DNA of 64,000 nucleotides from Streptomyces sp. NBC_00536 (GCF_036346295.1 NZ_CP107819.1:4774001-4838000), one strand, 5' to 3'. Counted from the stretch's first letter, positions 28,793 through 38,129 are shown. The notes: a model not told the origin generated them from the sequence alone. A program made the numbers and translations.

Positions 28793-30399
28793 CGGCCCTG
28801 TACGCGGCCACCGCGACCGCCGCCACGGCCGCCACCGCGGCGGCCGCCGCCCCGCAGCCGGGCGCGGCCAGCCTGGTCCAGTCCGTCGACTGGCTCGCCA
28901 TCGCACCCGTGGTCATCGCGGCCGCCGTCGGCCTGGTCATCCTGGTCGCCGACCTCTTCGTGCCCGAGCGGAAGAAGACCCTCCTCGGCTGGACCGCCGT
29001 CGCGGGCCTGGCCGTCGCCACCCTCTCCCTGCTGCCGCTGCGCGCGGGGGACCGCGCCACCTTCTGCCTCACCGGCGACGCGGGCGCCTGCAGCTACACC
29101 GCCGACCACTTCGCGCTGGTCGTGCAGTTCCTGGTGCTCGGCGGCGCGCTGGTCACCGCCCTGCTGTCGGTCACCACCGTCGAGGAGAGCAGGCTGCCCG
29201 CGGGCGAGTTCTGGTTCCTGCTCCTGTCCTCCGCCGCGGGCGCCGCCCTGCTGCCCGCCGCCCGCGACCTCGCGACGCTGATCGTCGCCCTGGAGGTCGC
29301 CTCGCTGCCCGCCTTCGCGCTGGTCGGCCTGCGCCGGGGCGACCGGCTCTCCTCCGAGGCCGCCCTCAAGTTCTTCCTGTCCTCGGTGACGGCCACCGCC
29401 GTCTCCCTGCTCGGCGTCAGCTTCGTCTACGCCGCCACGGGCAGCCTGCACCTCACCCGGGTCGCCGAAGGCCTGCGGCACGTCCCCGGTCAGCTCGACA
29501 CCCTGGCCATGGCGGGTGTCGCGCTCACCCTCGTCGGCTTCGCCTTCAAGACGGCCGCCGTCCCCTTCCACTTCTGGGTCCCCGACACCTACGTCGGCGC
29601 CCCGCTGCCCATCGCCGCCTACCTCTCCGTCATCGGCAAGGCGGTCGGCTTCACCGGCCTCATCCTCGTCACCGTGATCGCCTTCCCGTCGTTCTCCGAC
29701 ATCTGGGGCCCGGCCCTGGCGGTGCTGGCCGCGCTCACCATGACCCTGGGCAACGCCGCCGCGCTGCGCCAGGCCAAGGACCGCGCCCACGGCGCCGTCC
29801 GCCTCCTGGCCTGGTCCTCCGTCGGCCAGGCCGGCTACCTGCTGGTCCCGATCGCGGCGGCCGCCTACGCCGGCCGGGAGCAGATCGGCTCCACCGTCGC
29901 CTACGCCCTCATGTACGCCGCGGTGAACCTGGGCGCCTTCTCCGTCGCCGCCCTGGTGGCCCGTACGCACCCGCTGGGCCGGATCAGCGACTACCGGGGC
30001 CTCTACGCGACGCGGCCCTTCGCGGCCCTCTCGCTGGCCTTCTTCCTGCTCTGCCTGGCGGGCCTGCCCCCGGGCATCATCGGCCTCTTCGCCAAGGTCA
30101 CCGTCTTCCGCTCCGCCGTGGACGCCGGGCTGGGCTGGCTCGCGGCCGTCATGGCGGTGAACGTCGTCGTGGCGCTCTACTACTACCTCCAGTGGACGGC
30201 GCTGCTCTTCCGCACCCCGGCCGCGGACGGAACCGGGGACCGGGTCGCGGACGCCGCGGCGACCCCGGCGGCATCCCGCCCCAAGGCCCCGCTGCCCGTC
30301 GTGGCGGCCATCGCCCTCACCGCTGTCATCGCTGTTGTGTTGTCGGGCGCCCCTCAGCTGGTACTACGTTTCGCATCCACCGCCCTGTTCCCGCAGTAA
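28789..30399 (+). CDS. nuoN: NADH-quinone oxidoreductase subunit N
   Basis: 536 residues, 14 helices. GFAFKTAAVPFHFWVPDTYVGAPLPIAAYLSV is the NuoN channel motif and IVALEVASLPAFALVGL holds the coupling Glu. An Ala/Thr-rich leader (TATAATAATAAAAAA) precedes the first helix. AGGAGG lies 8 nt before the ATG. Last gene of the cluster. Confidence 0.95.
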   Translation: MTALYAATATAATAATAAAAAPQPGAASLVQSVDWLAIAPVVIAAAVGLVILVADLFVPERKKTLLGWTAVAGLAVATLSLLPLRAGDRATFCLTGDAGACSYTADHFALVVQFLVLGGALVTALLSVTTVEESRLPAGEFWFLLLSSAAGAALLPAARDLATLIVALEVASLPAFALVGLRRGDRLSSEAALKFFLSSVTATAVSLLGVSFVYAATGSLHLTRVAEGLRHVPGQLDTLAMAGVALTLVGFAFKTAAVPFHFWVPDTYVGAPLPIAAYLSVIGKAVGFTGLILVTVIAFPSFSDIWGPALAVLAALTMTLGNAAALRQAKDRAHGAVRLLAWSSVGQAGYLLVPIAAAAYAGREQIGSTVAYALMYAAVNLGAFSVAALVARTHPLGRISDYRGLYATRPFAALSLAFFLLCLAGLPPGIIGLFAKVTVFRSAVDAGLGWLAAVMAVNVVVALYYYLQWTALLFRTPAADGTGDRVADAAATPAASRPKAPLPVVAAIALTAVIAVVLSGAPQLVLRFASTALFPQ

Positions 30400-30569
30400 C
30401 CCGTACGGAGTAACGCCCGCCCCTCACCCCGCCCCTCACCCCGTCCCGGCCCCGGCCCGGCGGCCACCCGCCGCCGCCCCGGGACGGCGGCGGGGACGGC
30501 GGCGGGAACCCGGCGTGCCCGCCTGGCGTTGACCAGGAAGCGAGGGTCCACTGGACGACAAGACCCTCC

Positions 30570-30634
30570 GATCCGAGGATCCGCCGATCCACAGATCACC
30601 CGATCCGCCAGATCCACCGATCCACAGATCCTGG
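30570..30634. repeat. Eight-fold GATC octamer array
   Basis: GATC starts at 30570, 30578, 30586, 30594, 30602, 30611, 30619 and 30627, so the period is 8 with a single 9. Units read GATCC plus three variable bases; CCGATCCACAGATC occurs twice (30584, 30617). It lies in the 272-bp gap between nuoN and htpX, about 40 nt before the htpX start. No gene or clear terminator was seen in this gap. Confidence 0.85.
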
Positions 30635-30671
30635 ACGGGGTCCCCCTGCCGCACCACTTGGAGGGCGTACC

Positions 30672-31535
30672 GTGCACCGCCGGCACAACGGGCTGAAGAC
30701 CGCCGTACTCCTCGGCGGGCTGTCGGCACTCATCATCGTCATCGGCAGTTTCTTCGGCAGGACCGGTCTCGTCGTGGCCGTCCTCGTCGCCCTCGGGACC
30801 AATGCCTACGCGTACTGGAACAGCGACAAGCTGGCTCTACGCGCGATGCGCGCCCGCCCGGTCAGCGAGTTCGAAGCCCCCGAGCTGTACCGGATGGTGC
30901 GGGAGCTCTCGACCTCCGCGCGCCAGCCGATGCCGCGCCTCTACATCTCCCCGACCGAGGCCCCCAACGCCTTCGCCACCGGCCGCAACCCGCGCAACGC
31001 CGCCGTGTGCTGCACCGAGGGCATCCTGCGCATCCTCGACGAACGCGAGCTGCGCGGGGTCATCGGCCACGAGCTGAGCCACGTCTACAACCGGGACATC
31101 CTGATCTCCTCGGTCGCCGGAGCCCTCGCCTCCGTGATCATGTTCCTGGTGAACTTCGCCTGGCTGATCCCGGTCGGCCGGTCCAACGACAACGAGGGCC
31201 CGGGCCTCTTCGGCATGCTGCTGATCATGATCCTCGGCCCGGTCGCCGCGTCCGTGATCCAGCTGGCCATCAGCCGCTCCCGCGAGTACGAGGCGGACGC
31301 CTCCGGAGCCCAGCTCACCGGCGATCCGCTGGCCCTCGCGAGCGCCCTGCGCAAACTCGACGCGGGCACCAAGCAGCTCCCGCTGCCCCCCGAGCCCCGG
31401 CTGGAGACCGCGAGCCACATGATGATCGCGAACCCCTTCCGTCCGGGCGAGGGGATGTCCAGAATGTTCTCGACCCACCCCCCGATGGCCGAGCGGATCG
31501 CCCGGCTCGAACAGATGGCAGGCCGTCAGCAGTGA
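30672..31535 (+). CDS. htpX: HtpX-type membrane metalloprotease (M48)
   Basis: 287 residues. Zinc motif HELSH (His133, Glu134, His137) with third ligand Glu205 in SRSREYEAD, two N-terminal helices (residues 10-45) and two after the active site (145-200). HtpX degrades damaged membrane proteins on the cytoplasmic side. GTG at 30672 with GGAGG 10 nt upstream. The GATC octamer array lies in its leader or promoter. It overlaps the YccF gene by 4 nt. Confidence 0.93.
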   Translation: MHRRHNGLKTAVLLGGLSALIIVIGSFFGRTGLVVAVLVALGTNAYAYWNSDKLALRAMRARPVSEFEAPELYRMVRELSTSARQPMPRLYISPTEAPNAFATGRNPRNAAVCCTEGILRILDERELRGVIGHELSHVYNRDILISSVAGALASVIMFLVNFAWLIPVGRSNDNEGPGLFGMLLIMILGPVAASVIQLAISRSREYEADASGAQLTGDPLALASALRKLDAGTKQLPLPPEPRLETASHMMIANPFRPGEGMSRMFSTHPPMAERIARLEQMAGRQQ

Positions 31536-31924
31536 AAACCATCCTGAACATCATCTGGCTCGTGCTGAGCGGCTTCTGGCTCTGCATGGGCTACGCCCTG
31601 GCGGGCCTGCTCCTCTGCATCACGATCATCGGCATCCCCTTCGGCATAGCGGCGTTCCGGATCGCCGTCTATGCCCTGTGGCCCTTCGGCTACACCACCG
31701 TCGAGCGCCGCGACGCGGGCGCGCCCTCCTGCGTTGGCAACGTCCTGTGGCTGGTCCTCGCGGGCTGGTGGCTGGCCCTGGGCCACATCGTCACCGGCCT
31801 CGCGCTGTGCGTCACGATCATCGGCATCCCGTTCGGCATCGCGAACTTCAAGATGGTCCCGCTGGCCCTGCTCCCCCTGGGCCGCGAGATCGTCCCGACC
31901 GACGCCCCCTTCGCCTCACGCTGA
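31532..31924 (+). CDS. YccF-family inner membrane protein
   Basis: 130 residues and four hydrophobic helices in two repeats, each with a near-identical turn: [17 protein letters not shown] and [17 protein letters not shown]. These two DUF307 units are the YccF signature; function is not known. The GTG at 31532 overlaps the htpX stop, so both are one operon, suggesting a link to membrane quality control. Confidence 0.85.
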   Translation: MKTILNIIWLVLSGFWLCMGYALAGLLLCITIIGIPFGIAAFRIAVYALWPFGYTTVERRDAGAPSCVGNVLWLVLAGWWLALGHIVTGLALCVTIIGIPFGIANFKMVPLALLPLGREIVPTDAPFASR

Positions 31925-32066
31925 GGCCGCTCGTGAGGCGGTCCGCGAGGCCGTCCGCGAGCCGCTCACCGGGCGCAGGGCAGGGCAAAGCGAGAGGGTC
32001 CCTTGTACTATGATTCGTTCCTGATACCCAAGCATCTTCAGGTCGAAACCACGGGCAGGAAAACCA

Positions 32067-33083
32067 ATGTCGGCAGCGTCCTCCACGACAACTCTGTCGG
32101 TCGTTGTTCCCATGTACAACGAGGAGGAAGCCCTCCCCGCGCTGGTGGAACGCCTGCGGCCCGCGCTCGACGGTACCGGTGTCAGCTATGAGGTCATCGC
32201 CGTCGACGACGGCAGCGCCGACCGGACCGCCGAGCTGCTGGAGGAGTTCCGGCAGACCTGGCCCGAGCTGCGCATCGTCAAGCTGCGCGGCAACTCCGGT
32301 CACCAGGCCGCCCTGACCGCCGGTCTGCACAGCTCCAAGGGCGCGTACGTCGCGAGCATCGACGCCGACCTCCAGGACCCGCCGGAGAAGATCCCGGAGA
32401 TGCTCGACCTGGCCGTCGCCGAAGGCCTCGACATCGTCTACGGCGTCCGCACCGACCGCAGCACCGACACCGGCTTCAAGCGCCGCACCGCGGGCCTCTA
32501 CTACTGGCTGATGCGCCGCATCGTCGGCAAGCAGGTGCCCTCGCAGGCCGGTGACTTCCGCCTGCTCAGCCGCGAGGCCGTCGAGGCGCTCAAGTCCCTC
32601 CCGGACCAGCACCAGGTGTACCGCCTGCTCGTGCCGTGGCTCGGCTTCCCCAGCGGCCAGGTCACCTACCACCGCGACGAGCGGGTGGCGGGCGAGACCA
32701 AGTACCCGCTGAGCAAGATGATCCGGCTCGCGGTCGACAGCATCACCAACTTCTCCGCCGCCCCGCTGCGCCTGGCGACCTGGCTCGGCGTGTTCAGCTT
32801 CTTCTCCTGCTTCGTGCTGATGGCCGTGACCTTCGTCATCTGGCTCATCGGGCACACCGTCCCGGGCTGGACCTCGCTCTTCGTGGCGATGCTCTTCCTC
32901 GGCGGCGTGCAGTTGATATGCGTCGGACTGCTCGGCGAGTACATCGGGCGCATCTACACCGCCGTGCAGCGCCGCCCCACGTTCTTCATCGGCTACGACT
33001 CCGATAACGCGGACAAGGGCGAGAAGGGCGATAAGGGCGACAAGGGCGCCCCCGCCAAGGGCCGGGAGAACGCGGGCGTCTGA
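32067..33083 (+). CDS. GT2 polyprenyl-phosphate sugar transferase (GtrB/DPM1-like)
   Basis: 338 residues. The GT-A domain shows SVVVPMYNEEEALPAL, the nucleotide-binding VDDGSADRT and the DxD motif in SIDADLQDPPEKIPEM. Two C-terminal helices (about 240-300, LGVFSFFSCFVLMAVTFVIW and SLFVAMLFLGGVQLICVG) anchor it. It transfers a sugar from a nucleotide donor to undecaprenyl phosphate. After YTAVQRRPTFFIGY comes a 25-residue tail KGEKGDKGDKGAPAKG, collagen-like Gly-X-Y repeats on the cytoplasmic end. AGGAAAACC precedes the ATG. Confidence 0.88.
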   Translation: MSAASSTTTLSVVVPMYNEEEALPALVERLRPALDGTGVSYEVIAVDDGSADRTAELLEEFRQTWPELRIVKLRGNSGHQAALTAGLHSSKGAYVASIDADLQDPPEKIPEMLDLAVAEGLDIVYGVRTDRSTDTGFKRRTAGLYYWLMRRIVGKQVPSQAGDFRLLSREAVEALKSLPDQHQVYRLLVPWLGFPSGQVTYHRDERVAGETKYPLSKMIRLAVDSITNFSAAPLRLATWLGVFSFFSCFVLMAVTFVIWLIGHTVPGWTSLFVAMLFLGGVQLICVGLLGEYIGRIYTAVQRRPTFFIGYDSDNADKGEKGDKGDKGAPAKGRENAGV

Positions 33084-33112
33084 CGCCCCCAGCCCCTCCC
33101 GCTGCTCAGCCG

Positions 33113-34477
33113 CTACGCCGCCGGCCCGGACCCCGCACGGGGCCCGGGCCGGCGGCGTACCGCGTGCCGTACGCCGTACAGCAGCGCGCCCAGCGCCAGC
33201 ACCCCCGCGCCCGCCAGCGCCGACGCGAGCGGCAGCGCGCACGCCAGCACCACGCACCCGGCCAGCCCCACCGCCGCGACCAGTCGCCCGCGGAACCCCC
33301 CGGTCCCCGCCCCGCGCCCCGCCCCGGAGCCCCCGCCGAGCGTCCACGCCGCGGCGTTGGCGATCGCGTAGTACACCAGCACCCCGAAGGACGAGAACCC
33401 GATCGCCCCCCGCAGGTCCACGGTCGCGGCCAGCACCGCGACCACCGCCCCCACCGCCAGCTCCGCCCGGTGCGGCACCCCACGGCGCGGGTGTACGGAC
33501 GCCAGCGCGCGCGGCAGATGGCCGTCCCGGGCCATCGCCAGGGTGGTCCGCGACACCCCCAGAACCAGGGCCAGCAGCGAGCCCAGGGCCGCCAGTACCG
33601 CCCCGGCCCGCACGACCGGGGTCAGCCCGGCCCACCCCGCCGCCCGGACCGCGTCGGACAGCGGGGCCGTGGACCCGGCCAGCCCGTCCGCCCCCAGCAC
33701 CGACAGCACGGCCACCGTCACCGCCGCGTAGACGGCCAGCGCGATGCCGAGCGCCAGCGGGACGGCGCGCGGGATGGTCCGCTCCGGATCCCGGACCTCC
33801 TCGCCCAGCGTGGCGATCCGCGCGTACCCGGCGAAGGCGAAGAACAGCAGCCCCGCCGCCTCCAGCAGCCCCCGCAGGCCCCGCGACCCGCCGCCCCACG
33901 AGGTACCGCCCCCGGAGGCTTCGGAGGTCAGGCAGACCGTCACGACCCCGGCGAGCACGGCCAGTACGGCCGCCACGATCACCCGGGCGATCCGGGCCGA
34001 CTTCTGCACGCCCCCGTACCCCGCGGCGGTCAGCGCCACCACCGCGACGACGGCCACCACGTGTTCCCGCCCGGGCCACAGGTACGCGCCCACCGTCAGC
34101 GCCATCGCCGCGCACGAGGCGGTCTTGCCGATGACGAAGCCCCAGCCCGCCAGGTATCCCCAGAACGGCCCGAGGCACTCGCGCCCGTACACGTACGTCC
34201 CTCCGGACGACGGATGGCGGGCGGCCAGCCGGGCCGTGGACCACGCGTTGCAGTACGCCACCACCCCGGCCACGGCGAGCGCGGCGAGCAGGGCGCCGCC
34301 CGCCGCCCGGGCCGCGGGGGCCAGCGCGGCGAAGATGCCCGCGCCGACCATCGCGCCGAGCCCGACGACGACCGCGTCGCCCACCCCGAGGCTGCGCCTC
34401 AGCCCGCCATCCGGCCCGCCACCCGGCCCGCCGCCCCGCTCGCCACCCGCCGTACCGCTCACCTGGTTGGTCATCAC
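33113..34477 (-). CDS. APC-family amino-acid permease
   Basis: 454 residues, about 12 helices. VVVGLGAMVGAGIFAALAPAA is the family helix 1 (Gly-rich GxGIF), then GYLAGWGFVIGKTASCAA and FFAFAGYARIATLGEEVRDPERTIPRA, the diagnostic APC loop. Substrate not identifiable. It begins 10 nt after the SulP gene on the same strand (GTG 34477 or ATG 34474), so the two are co-transcribed. Confidence 0.87.
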   Translation of the reverse strand: MMTNQVSGTAGGERGGGPGGGPDGGLRRSLGVGDAVVVGLGAMVGAGIFAALAPAARAAGGALLAALAVAGVVAYCNAWSTARLAARHPSSGGTYVYGRECLGPFWGYLAGWGFVIGKTASCAAMALTVGAYLWPGREHVVAVVAVVALTAAGYGGVQKSARIARVIVAAVLAVLAGVVTVCLTSEASGGGTSWGGGSRGLRGLLEAAGLLFFAFAGYARIATLGEEVRDPERTIPRAVPLALGIALAVYAAVTVAVLSVLGADGLAGSTAPLSDAVRAAGWAGLTPVVRAGAVLAALGSLLALVLGVSRTTLAMARDGHLPRALASVHPRRGVPHRAELAVGAVVAVLAATVDLRGAIGFSSFGVLVYYAIANAAAWTLGGGSGAGRGAGTGGFRGRLVAAVGLAGCVVLACALPLASALAGAGVLALGALLYGVRHAVRRRPGPRAGSGPAA

Positions 34478-34487
34478 GGCCGGGACA

Positions 34488-35936
34488 CTAGCCCGCCCCG
34501 GTGACGCCCCCGTGACCGGGAGCGGAAGCGTCGCGCTCCGCCCGCTGCTCCTGCCACCCGTCCAGCGCGGTCAGGCACGCGTGGTCGAGGTGGCGCACCC
34601 CGCTCAGGTCGAAGCGCACGGCGCGGTCGCCGGGCAGCGCGTCGAGGACGTCGAGCAGCCGCGGCAGCCGCAGGAAGCTGGCGTTGCCCGCCACCCGCAG
34701 GCACAGCACGTCCCCCTCCCACACCTCCTCCAGGTGCATGCTGGAGGTCTCCCAGGCCGCCTTCGCGACCGCGAGGGCCAGCCCCACCAGCACCCCCTCG
34801 AACAGGTTGGTCGCCACGATCGCCCCCGCCGTCGCCACCAGCACCACCGCCTCCCCGCGGTGCGAGCGCCACAGCGCCGCCACCCCGCGCACCGGCAGCA
34901 GCTTCCAGCCCGCGTGCAGCAGTACGCCCGCCAGCGCGGCCAGCGGTACGACGGCCAGCGCGTGCGGCAGCAGGACGGCGAACAGCAGCAGCCAGGCGCC
35001 GTGCAGCACCCGGGAGGCCCGGGTGCGCGCCCCCGCCTCGACGTTGGCCGCGCTGCGCACGATCACGGCGGTCATCGGGAGCGCGCCGAGCAGCCCGCAC
35101 ACCGCGTTCCCGGCGCCCTGGGCGATGAGTTCGCGGTCGTAGTCGGTGCGCGGGCCGTGGTGCATGCGGTCCACGGCGGCCGCGCTGAAGAGGGTCTCGG
35201 CGGAGGCGATCAGCGCGAAGGCGACGACGGTCCCCACGGCCCCGGCGGAGCCCAGTACGGCGAACCGGTCCCAGCCCGGCACCGATACGGCGTCCAGCAC
35301 CCCGGTGACCTCGACCTTCGCCACCGGCAGCCGCAGCAGCACGGTGGCCCCGGTCGCCGCCGCGACCGCGACGAGCGCCCCCGGCACCACCTGGACCGGT
35401 TCCGGGAGCTTGCGCCAGCCCGCCATCACCAGCACGGTCGCGGCCCCGAGCGCGATCCCTGCCCAGTCGGCCTCCACCAGCAGCCGGGCCAGCCCGCCGA
35501 ACTTCTCCAGGGTCGGCCCGGGCGCCCCCACCCCGGCCACGGCGTACAACTGCCCGGCGATCAGCACGAGCCCGATCCCGGCCAGCATCCCCTGGACGAC
35601 GGCCACCGAGATCGCCCGGAACCACCGCCCGAGGCGCAGCGCGCCCATCGCGAGCTGGAGCAGCCCGGCCGCGAGGACCAGCACCCCGAGCGCGGCCACG
35701 CCGTACGTCCGCACCGCCTCGTAGACCAGCACGGTGAGCCCCGCCGCCGGACCGCTGACCTGGAGCGAACTCCCGCGGAACCAGCCGGTGACGAGCCCGC
35801 CCACCACCCCGGTGACGATCCCCAGCTCGGCGGGGACCCCGGAGGCCACCGCCACCCCGACGCACAGGGGCAGCGCCACCAGTGCGACCACGACGGACGC
35901 TCCCAAGTCCTCACGGAAAGTGCCGTCCCCTGCCAT
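34488..35936 (-). CDS. SulP-family anion transporter with STAS domain
   Basis: 482 residues. Helices hold ASVVVALVALPLCVGVAVASGVP and GIVTGVVGGLVTGWFRGSSLQVSGPAAGLTV, the SulP signature. The C-terminal 90 residues (VLCLRVAGNASFLRLPRLLDVL to VRHLDHACLTALDGW) are a STAS domain. Members carry sulfate, bicarbonate or other anions; there is no carbonic anhydrase or sulfur gene adjacent. ATG 35936 is chosen because AGGGGG lies 6 nt upstream; the longer frame to 36074 has no such site. Confidence 0.88.
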   Translation of the reverse strand: MAGDGTFREDLGASVVVALVALPLCVGVAVASGVPAELGIVTGVVGGLVTGWFRGSSLQVSGPAAGLTVLVYEAVRTYGVAALGVLVLAAGLLQLAMGALRLGRWFRAISVAVVQGMLAGIGLVLIAGQLYAVAGVGAPGPTLEKFGGLARLLVEADWAGIALGAATVLVMAGWRKLPEPVQVVPGALVAVAAATGATVLLRLPVAKVEVTGVLDAVSVPGWDRFAVLGSAGAVGTVVAFALIASAETLFSAAAVDRMHHGPRTDYDRELIAQGAGNAVCGLLGALPMTAVIVRSAANVEAGARTRASRVLHGAWLLLFAVLLPHALAVVPLAALAGVLLHAGWKLLPVRGVAALWRSHRGEAVVLVATAGAIVATNLFEGVLVGLALAVAKAAWETSSMHLEEVWEGDVLCLRVAGNASFLRLPRLLDVLDALPGDRAVRFDLSGVRHLDHACLTALDGWQEQRAERDASAPGHGGVTGAG

Positions 35937-36122
35937 CCGAGCCCCCTGCCCACGCGGTGATGGATGCACCCAGGGTGGTGGGGCGCATCGCGCCGGGCCC
36001 AGTCCGCACCGAAGCCCCACGGGGCCCGCGCGCCGCACGCGCTCCGCGCACACCCCGCCGGGCGCCCACCCCACGCGCTACACCCCGAACGTCTGTCCGG
36101 GTCCGGCCGCGAGCAGCGAGAA

Positions 36123-36153
36123 GGGCTGGGGCCCAGTGGGTGGGCCCCAGCCC
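36123..36153 (-). terminator. Terminator after small secreted protein
   Basis: GGGCTGGGGCCC (36123-36134) pairs perfectly with GGGCCCCAGCCC (36142-36153), 46 nt past the stop on the minus strand. Confidence 0.8.
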
Positions 36154-36198
36154 GTCCATCAGGTGCGGGTGTCGGTCAGGCGCGGGTGGCGGTGGGAC

Positions 36199-36522
36199 TT
36201 ACACGCAGACACTCCAGTGGGTGGTGGCCTCGGAGATGCAGACCTTCCCGGTGTAGTGCCCGTCCACGCCGATCGAGCTGGTTCCGGGGGTGTAGAGATA
36301 GGTGGAAGAGCCCGCGGTGATCCGGTAGTCGGTGTCGGGCCCCCAGATCGTGAAGTTGACCGAGGTGTAGTAGTTCCCGGTGTAGCTGTAGCGGTTGACG
36401 CAGAGGCGCTCGCTGCCGTGCCACGCGGAGCAACCGGTGGCCGCCTGGGCCGGGGCCGCTATCACCACGCCGGCCACGGTGGCGGCGGCAAGGGTCAGGG
36501 CGGTGATCGTCTTTCGGAACAC
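36199..36522 (-). CDS. Small secreted protein, unknown function
   Basis: 107 residues. Signal peptide MFRKTITALTLAAATVAGVV with a likely AQA-A cleavage near residue 28. The mature part has four Cys residues (CSAWHGSERLC, KVCIS, SVCV) that could form two disulfides, and is rich in Tyr, Ser and Thr (YSYTGNYYTSVNFTIWG). I do not recognise the family; the size fits small beta-sandwich exported proteins of Streptomyces. It is divergent from an HTH-membrane protein 184 bp away, a possible regulator. Confidence 0.8.
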   Translation of the reverse strand: MFRKTITALTLAAATVAGVVIAAPAQAATGCSAWHGSERLCVNRYSYTGNYYTSVNFTIWGPDTDYRITAGSSTYLYTPGTSSIGVDGHYTGKVCISEATTHWSVCV

Positions 36523-36706
36523 GGTCTACCTCTTCTTCCGTATGGGGGACTGCTCACGCCGCGTCGTGCGGTGATGGGGCATGGAGGGCGCGGCCTGGAC
36601 CAATCCGGGCCCGCCTTCGGGAATGCCAGGTCCAAGTGATGGGGATGCGGCACGTGTTCGGTAGCCCCTGACAGGGTCTGACAACATCGAACAGAGGGGG
36701 ACAGCA

Positions 36707-37975
36707 GTGAGTACGACCGATCCGGGTGCCGCGGCCATGGCGGAACGCCGGGCAGCGGTAGCGGACTTCGCCACCGCTCTTCGCCAACTGCGCGTGGAAG
36801 CGGGCAAGCCCTCGTTCCGGGCGATGGCCGGAGCCACGGGGGTGATATCCCACACCACGCTGCACGAGGCGGCGTCGGGTTCCCGGCTGCCGTCCTGGCC
36901 CACCACCAGGATCTACGTCCAGGCCTGCGGCGGCTGCGAGACCGAGTGGCACCAGCGTTGGGTGGCGGCCGCGAAGGCCGCGTCGGTTCCGGAGCCGGCC
37001 GGTGTACGAGCAGGGGTCGACCAGCGCCCCACCGGGCTCCCCGCCGTGCCCCCTGACGCGGCCGGCACCTCACCCGAGCCGGGACAGGACCAGCCGGCCG
37101 TGTCCGGACACACGGCGCGCAGGGGCCGCTTATGGAGGCGTCCGCCGACTCGGGCGGTGGGCGCACTCATCGGCGCCGGCTCGCCGCGGCGCTTCCGTGT
37201 CCTCACATATGTGGTCGTGCTGATGGTCGGCGCCGCGATCGGGGCCGGCACGGTGCTCGCCACGCACAAGGGGACGGTCACGGTCACCGGCCCGGCCAAG
37301 GGGACGGGCACGGTCACCGCCCCGGCACCGGGTGCGCCCGGCTACGTCGCCCGCATCGCCTCGGCGACCGGGACCACGTACGCGACATCGACGCGACTGC
37401 CGGTCACGCACGCGGTCGCCGCGGGCGACACCCTCGTGGTGGCGATGATGCTGACCAACACCCACACGGGGACGGTCAGCGCGACCGACAGCCAGGGCAA
37501 CACCTACACCCCGGCAGCGGACCAGGCCGACGACGGTGCCGGCGACCGCACCCTCGTTCTCACCGCGATCGCGGTCAAGGCACTGTCGACCTCGGACACG
37601 ATCGCCCTCGGCTATCCGTCGACCGGCGAGCAGCACCTGGCCGTGGACGAGCTGACGAACGTCAAGGCGGTCGACCGGCACGCCGCCGCGACCGGGGCTG
37701 CGGGCACCGATTTCACCTCCGGGCCTACGCCGACCACCACCGCCGGCTCCGAGCTGGTCTTCGGCGTCGCGGGCGTTCAGGGCGGCGCGGCGGCGACCTG
37801 GGCGAGCGGATTCACCGCCCTGCCCACGCTGTCCGTCTCCCACGACCAACTGGCCACCGGCTACAAGACGGTCGCCGCCACCGGCGCCTACGCGGCCGCC
37901 GGCACCTGCGACCACCAGTGGATGGCCGCAGCCGTGGCCTTCGCCCCTTCCGGACCCTCCGCACCACCCGTGTGA
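36707..37975 (+). CDS. HTH-transmembrane-ectodomain protein
   Basis: 422 residues in three parts. Residues 15-90 look like a helix-turn-helix of the type in ADFATALRQLRVEAGKPSFRAMAGATGV with SHTTLHEAASGSRLPSWPTTRIYVQACGG, common in actinobacteria. Residues about 165-184 (VLTYVVVLMVGAAIGAGTVL) are one membrane helix after an Arg-rich stretch. Residues 205-420 are a secreted beta-rich domain with GDTLVVAMMLTNTHTGTV and DSQGNTYTPAADQ. It would place a DNA-binding domain inside and a sensor or adhesive domain outside. GTG start with AGAGGGGGA upstream. Function unknown. Confidence 0.82.
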   Translation: MSTTDPGAAAMAERRAAVADFATALRQLRVEAGKPSFRAMAGATGVISHTTLHEAASGSRLPSWPTTRIYVQACGGCETEWHQRWVAAAKAASVPEPAGVRAGVDQRPTGLPAVPPDAAGTSPEPGQDQPAVSGHTARRGRLWRRPPTRAVGALIGAGSPRRFRVLTYVVVLMVGAAIGAGTVLATHKGTVTVTGPAKGTGTVTAPAPGAPGYVARIASATGTTYATSTRLPVTHAVAAGDTLVVAMMLTNTHTGTVSATDSQGNTYTPAADQADDGAGDRTLVLTAIAVKALSTSDTIALGYPSTGEQHLAVDELTNVKAVDRHAAATGAAGTDFTSGPTPTTTAGSELVFGVAGVQGGAAATWASGFTALPTLSVSHDQLATGYKTVAATGAYAAAGTCDHQWMAAAVAFAPSGPSAPPV

Positions 37976-38088
37976 TGCCCGTGGCCGGACGGGGAGGACA
38001 CAACGAGGGCGGCGACCGACGCCGTCAGCGTCGTGGCTGACAGCAGCGCGCCCTCGATGTGCCCTCGACGTGGCCCGATGTGCGCTCC

Positions 38089-38104
38089 CCGGCCGAAAGG
38101 CCGG
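38089..38104 (-). terminator. Small hairpin after yajQ
   Basis: CCGGCC-GAAA-GGCCGG, a 6-bp stem with a stable GNRA loop, 26 nt past the yajQ stop on the minus strand and between convergent genes. Confidence 0.4.
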
Positions 38105-38129
38105 CGCCTCAGCGGGTCGACCCGGTCTG

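Noticed and set aside
30570..30634. Possible DnaA-box or replication iteron array
   Set aside because: The units (GATCC plus three) do not match TTGTCCACA-type DnaA boxes, and no replication gene is near.
31848..34244. 798-codon minus-strand frame spanning YccF, GT2 and APC genes
   Set aside because: It crosses three well-supported genes on both strands and is Arg/Gly-rich low-complexity translation.
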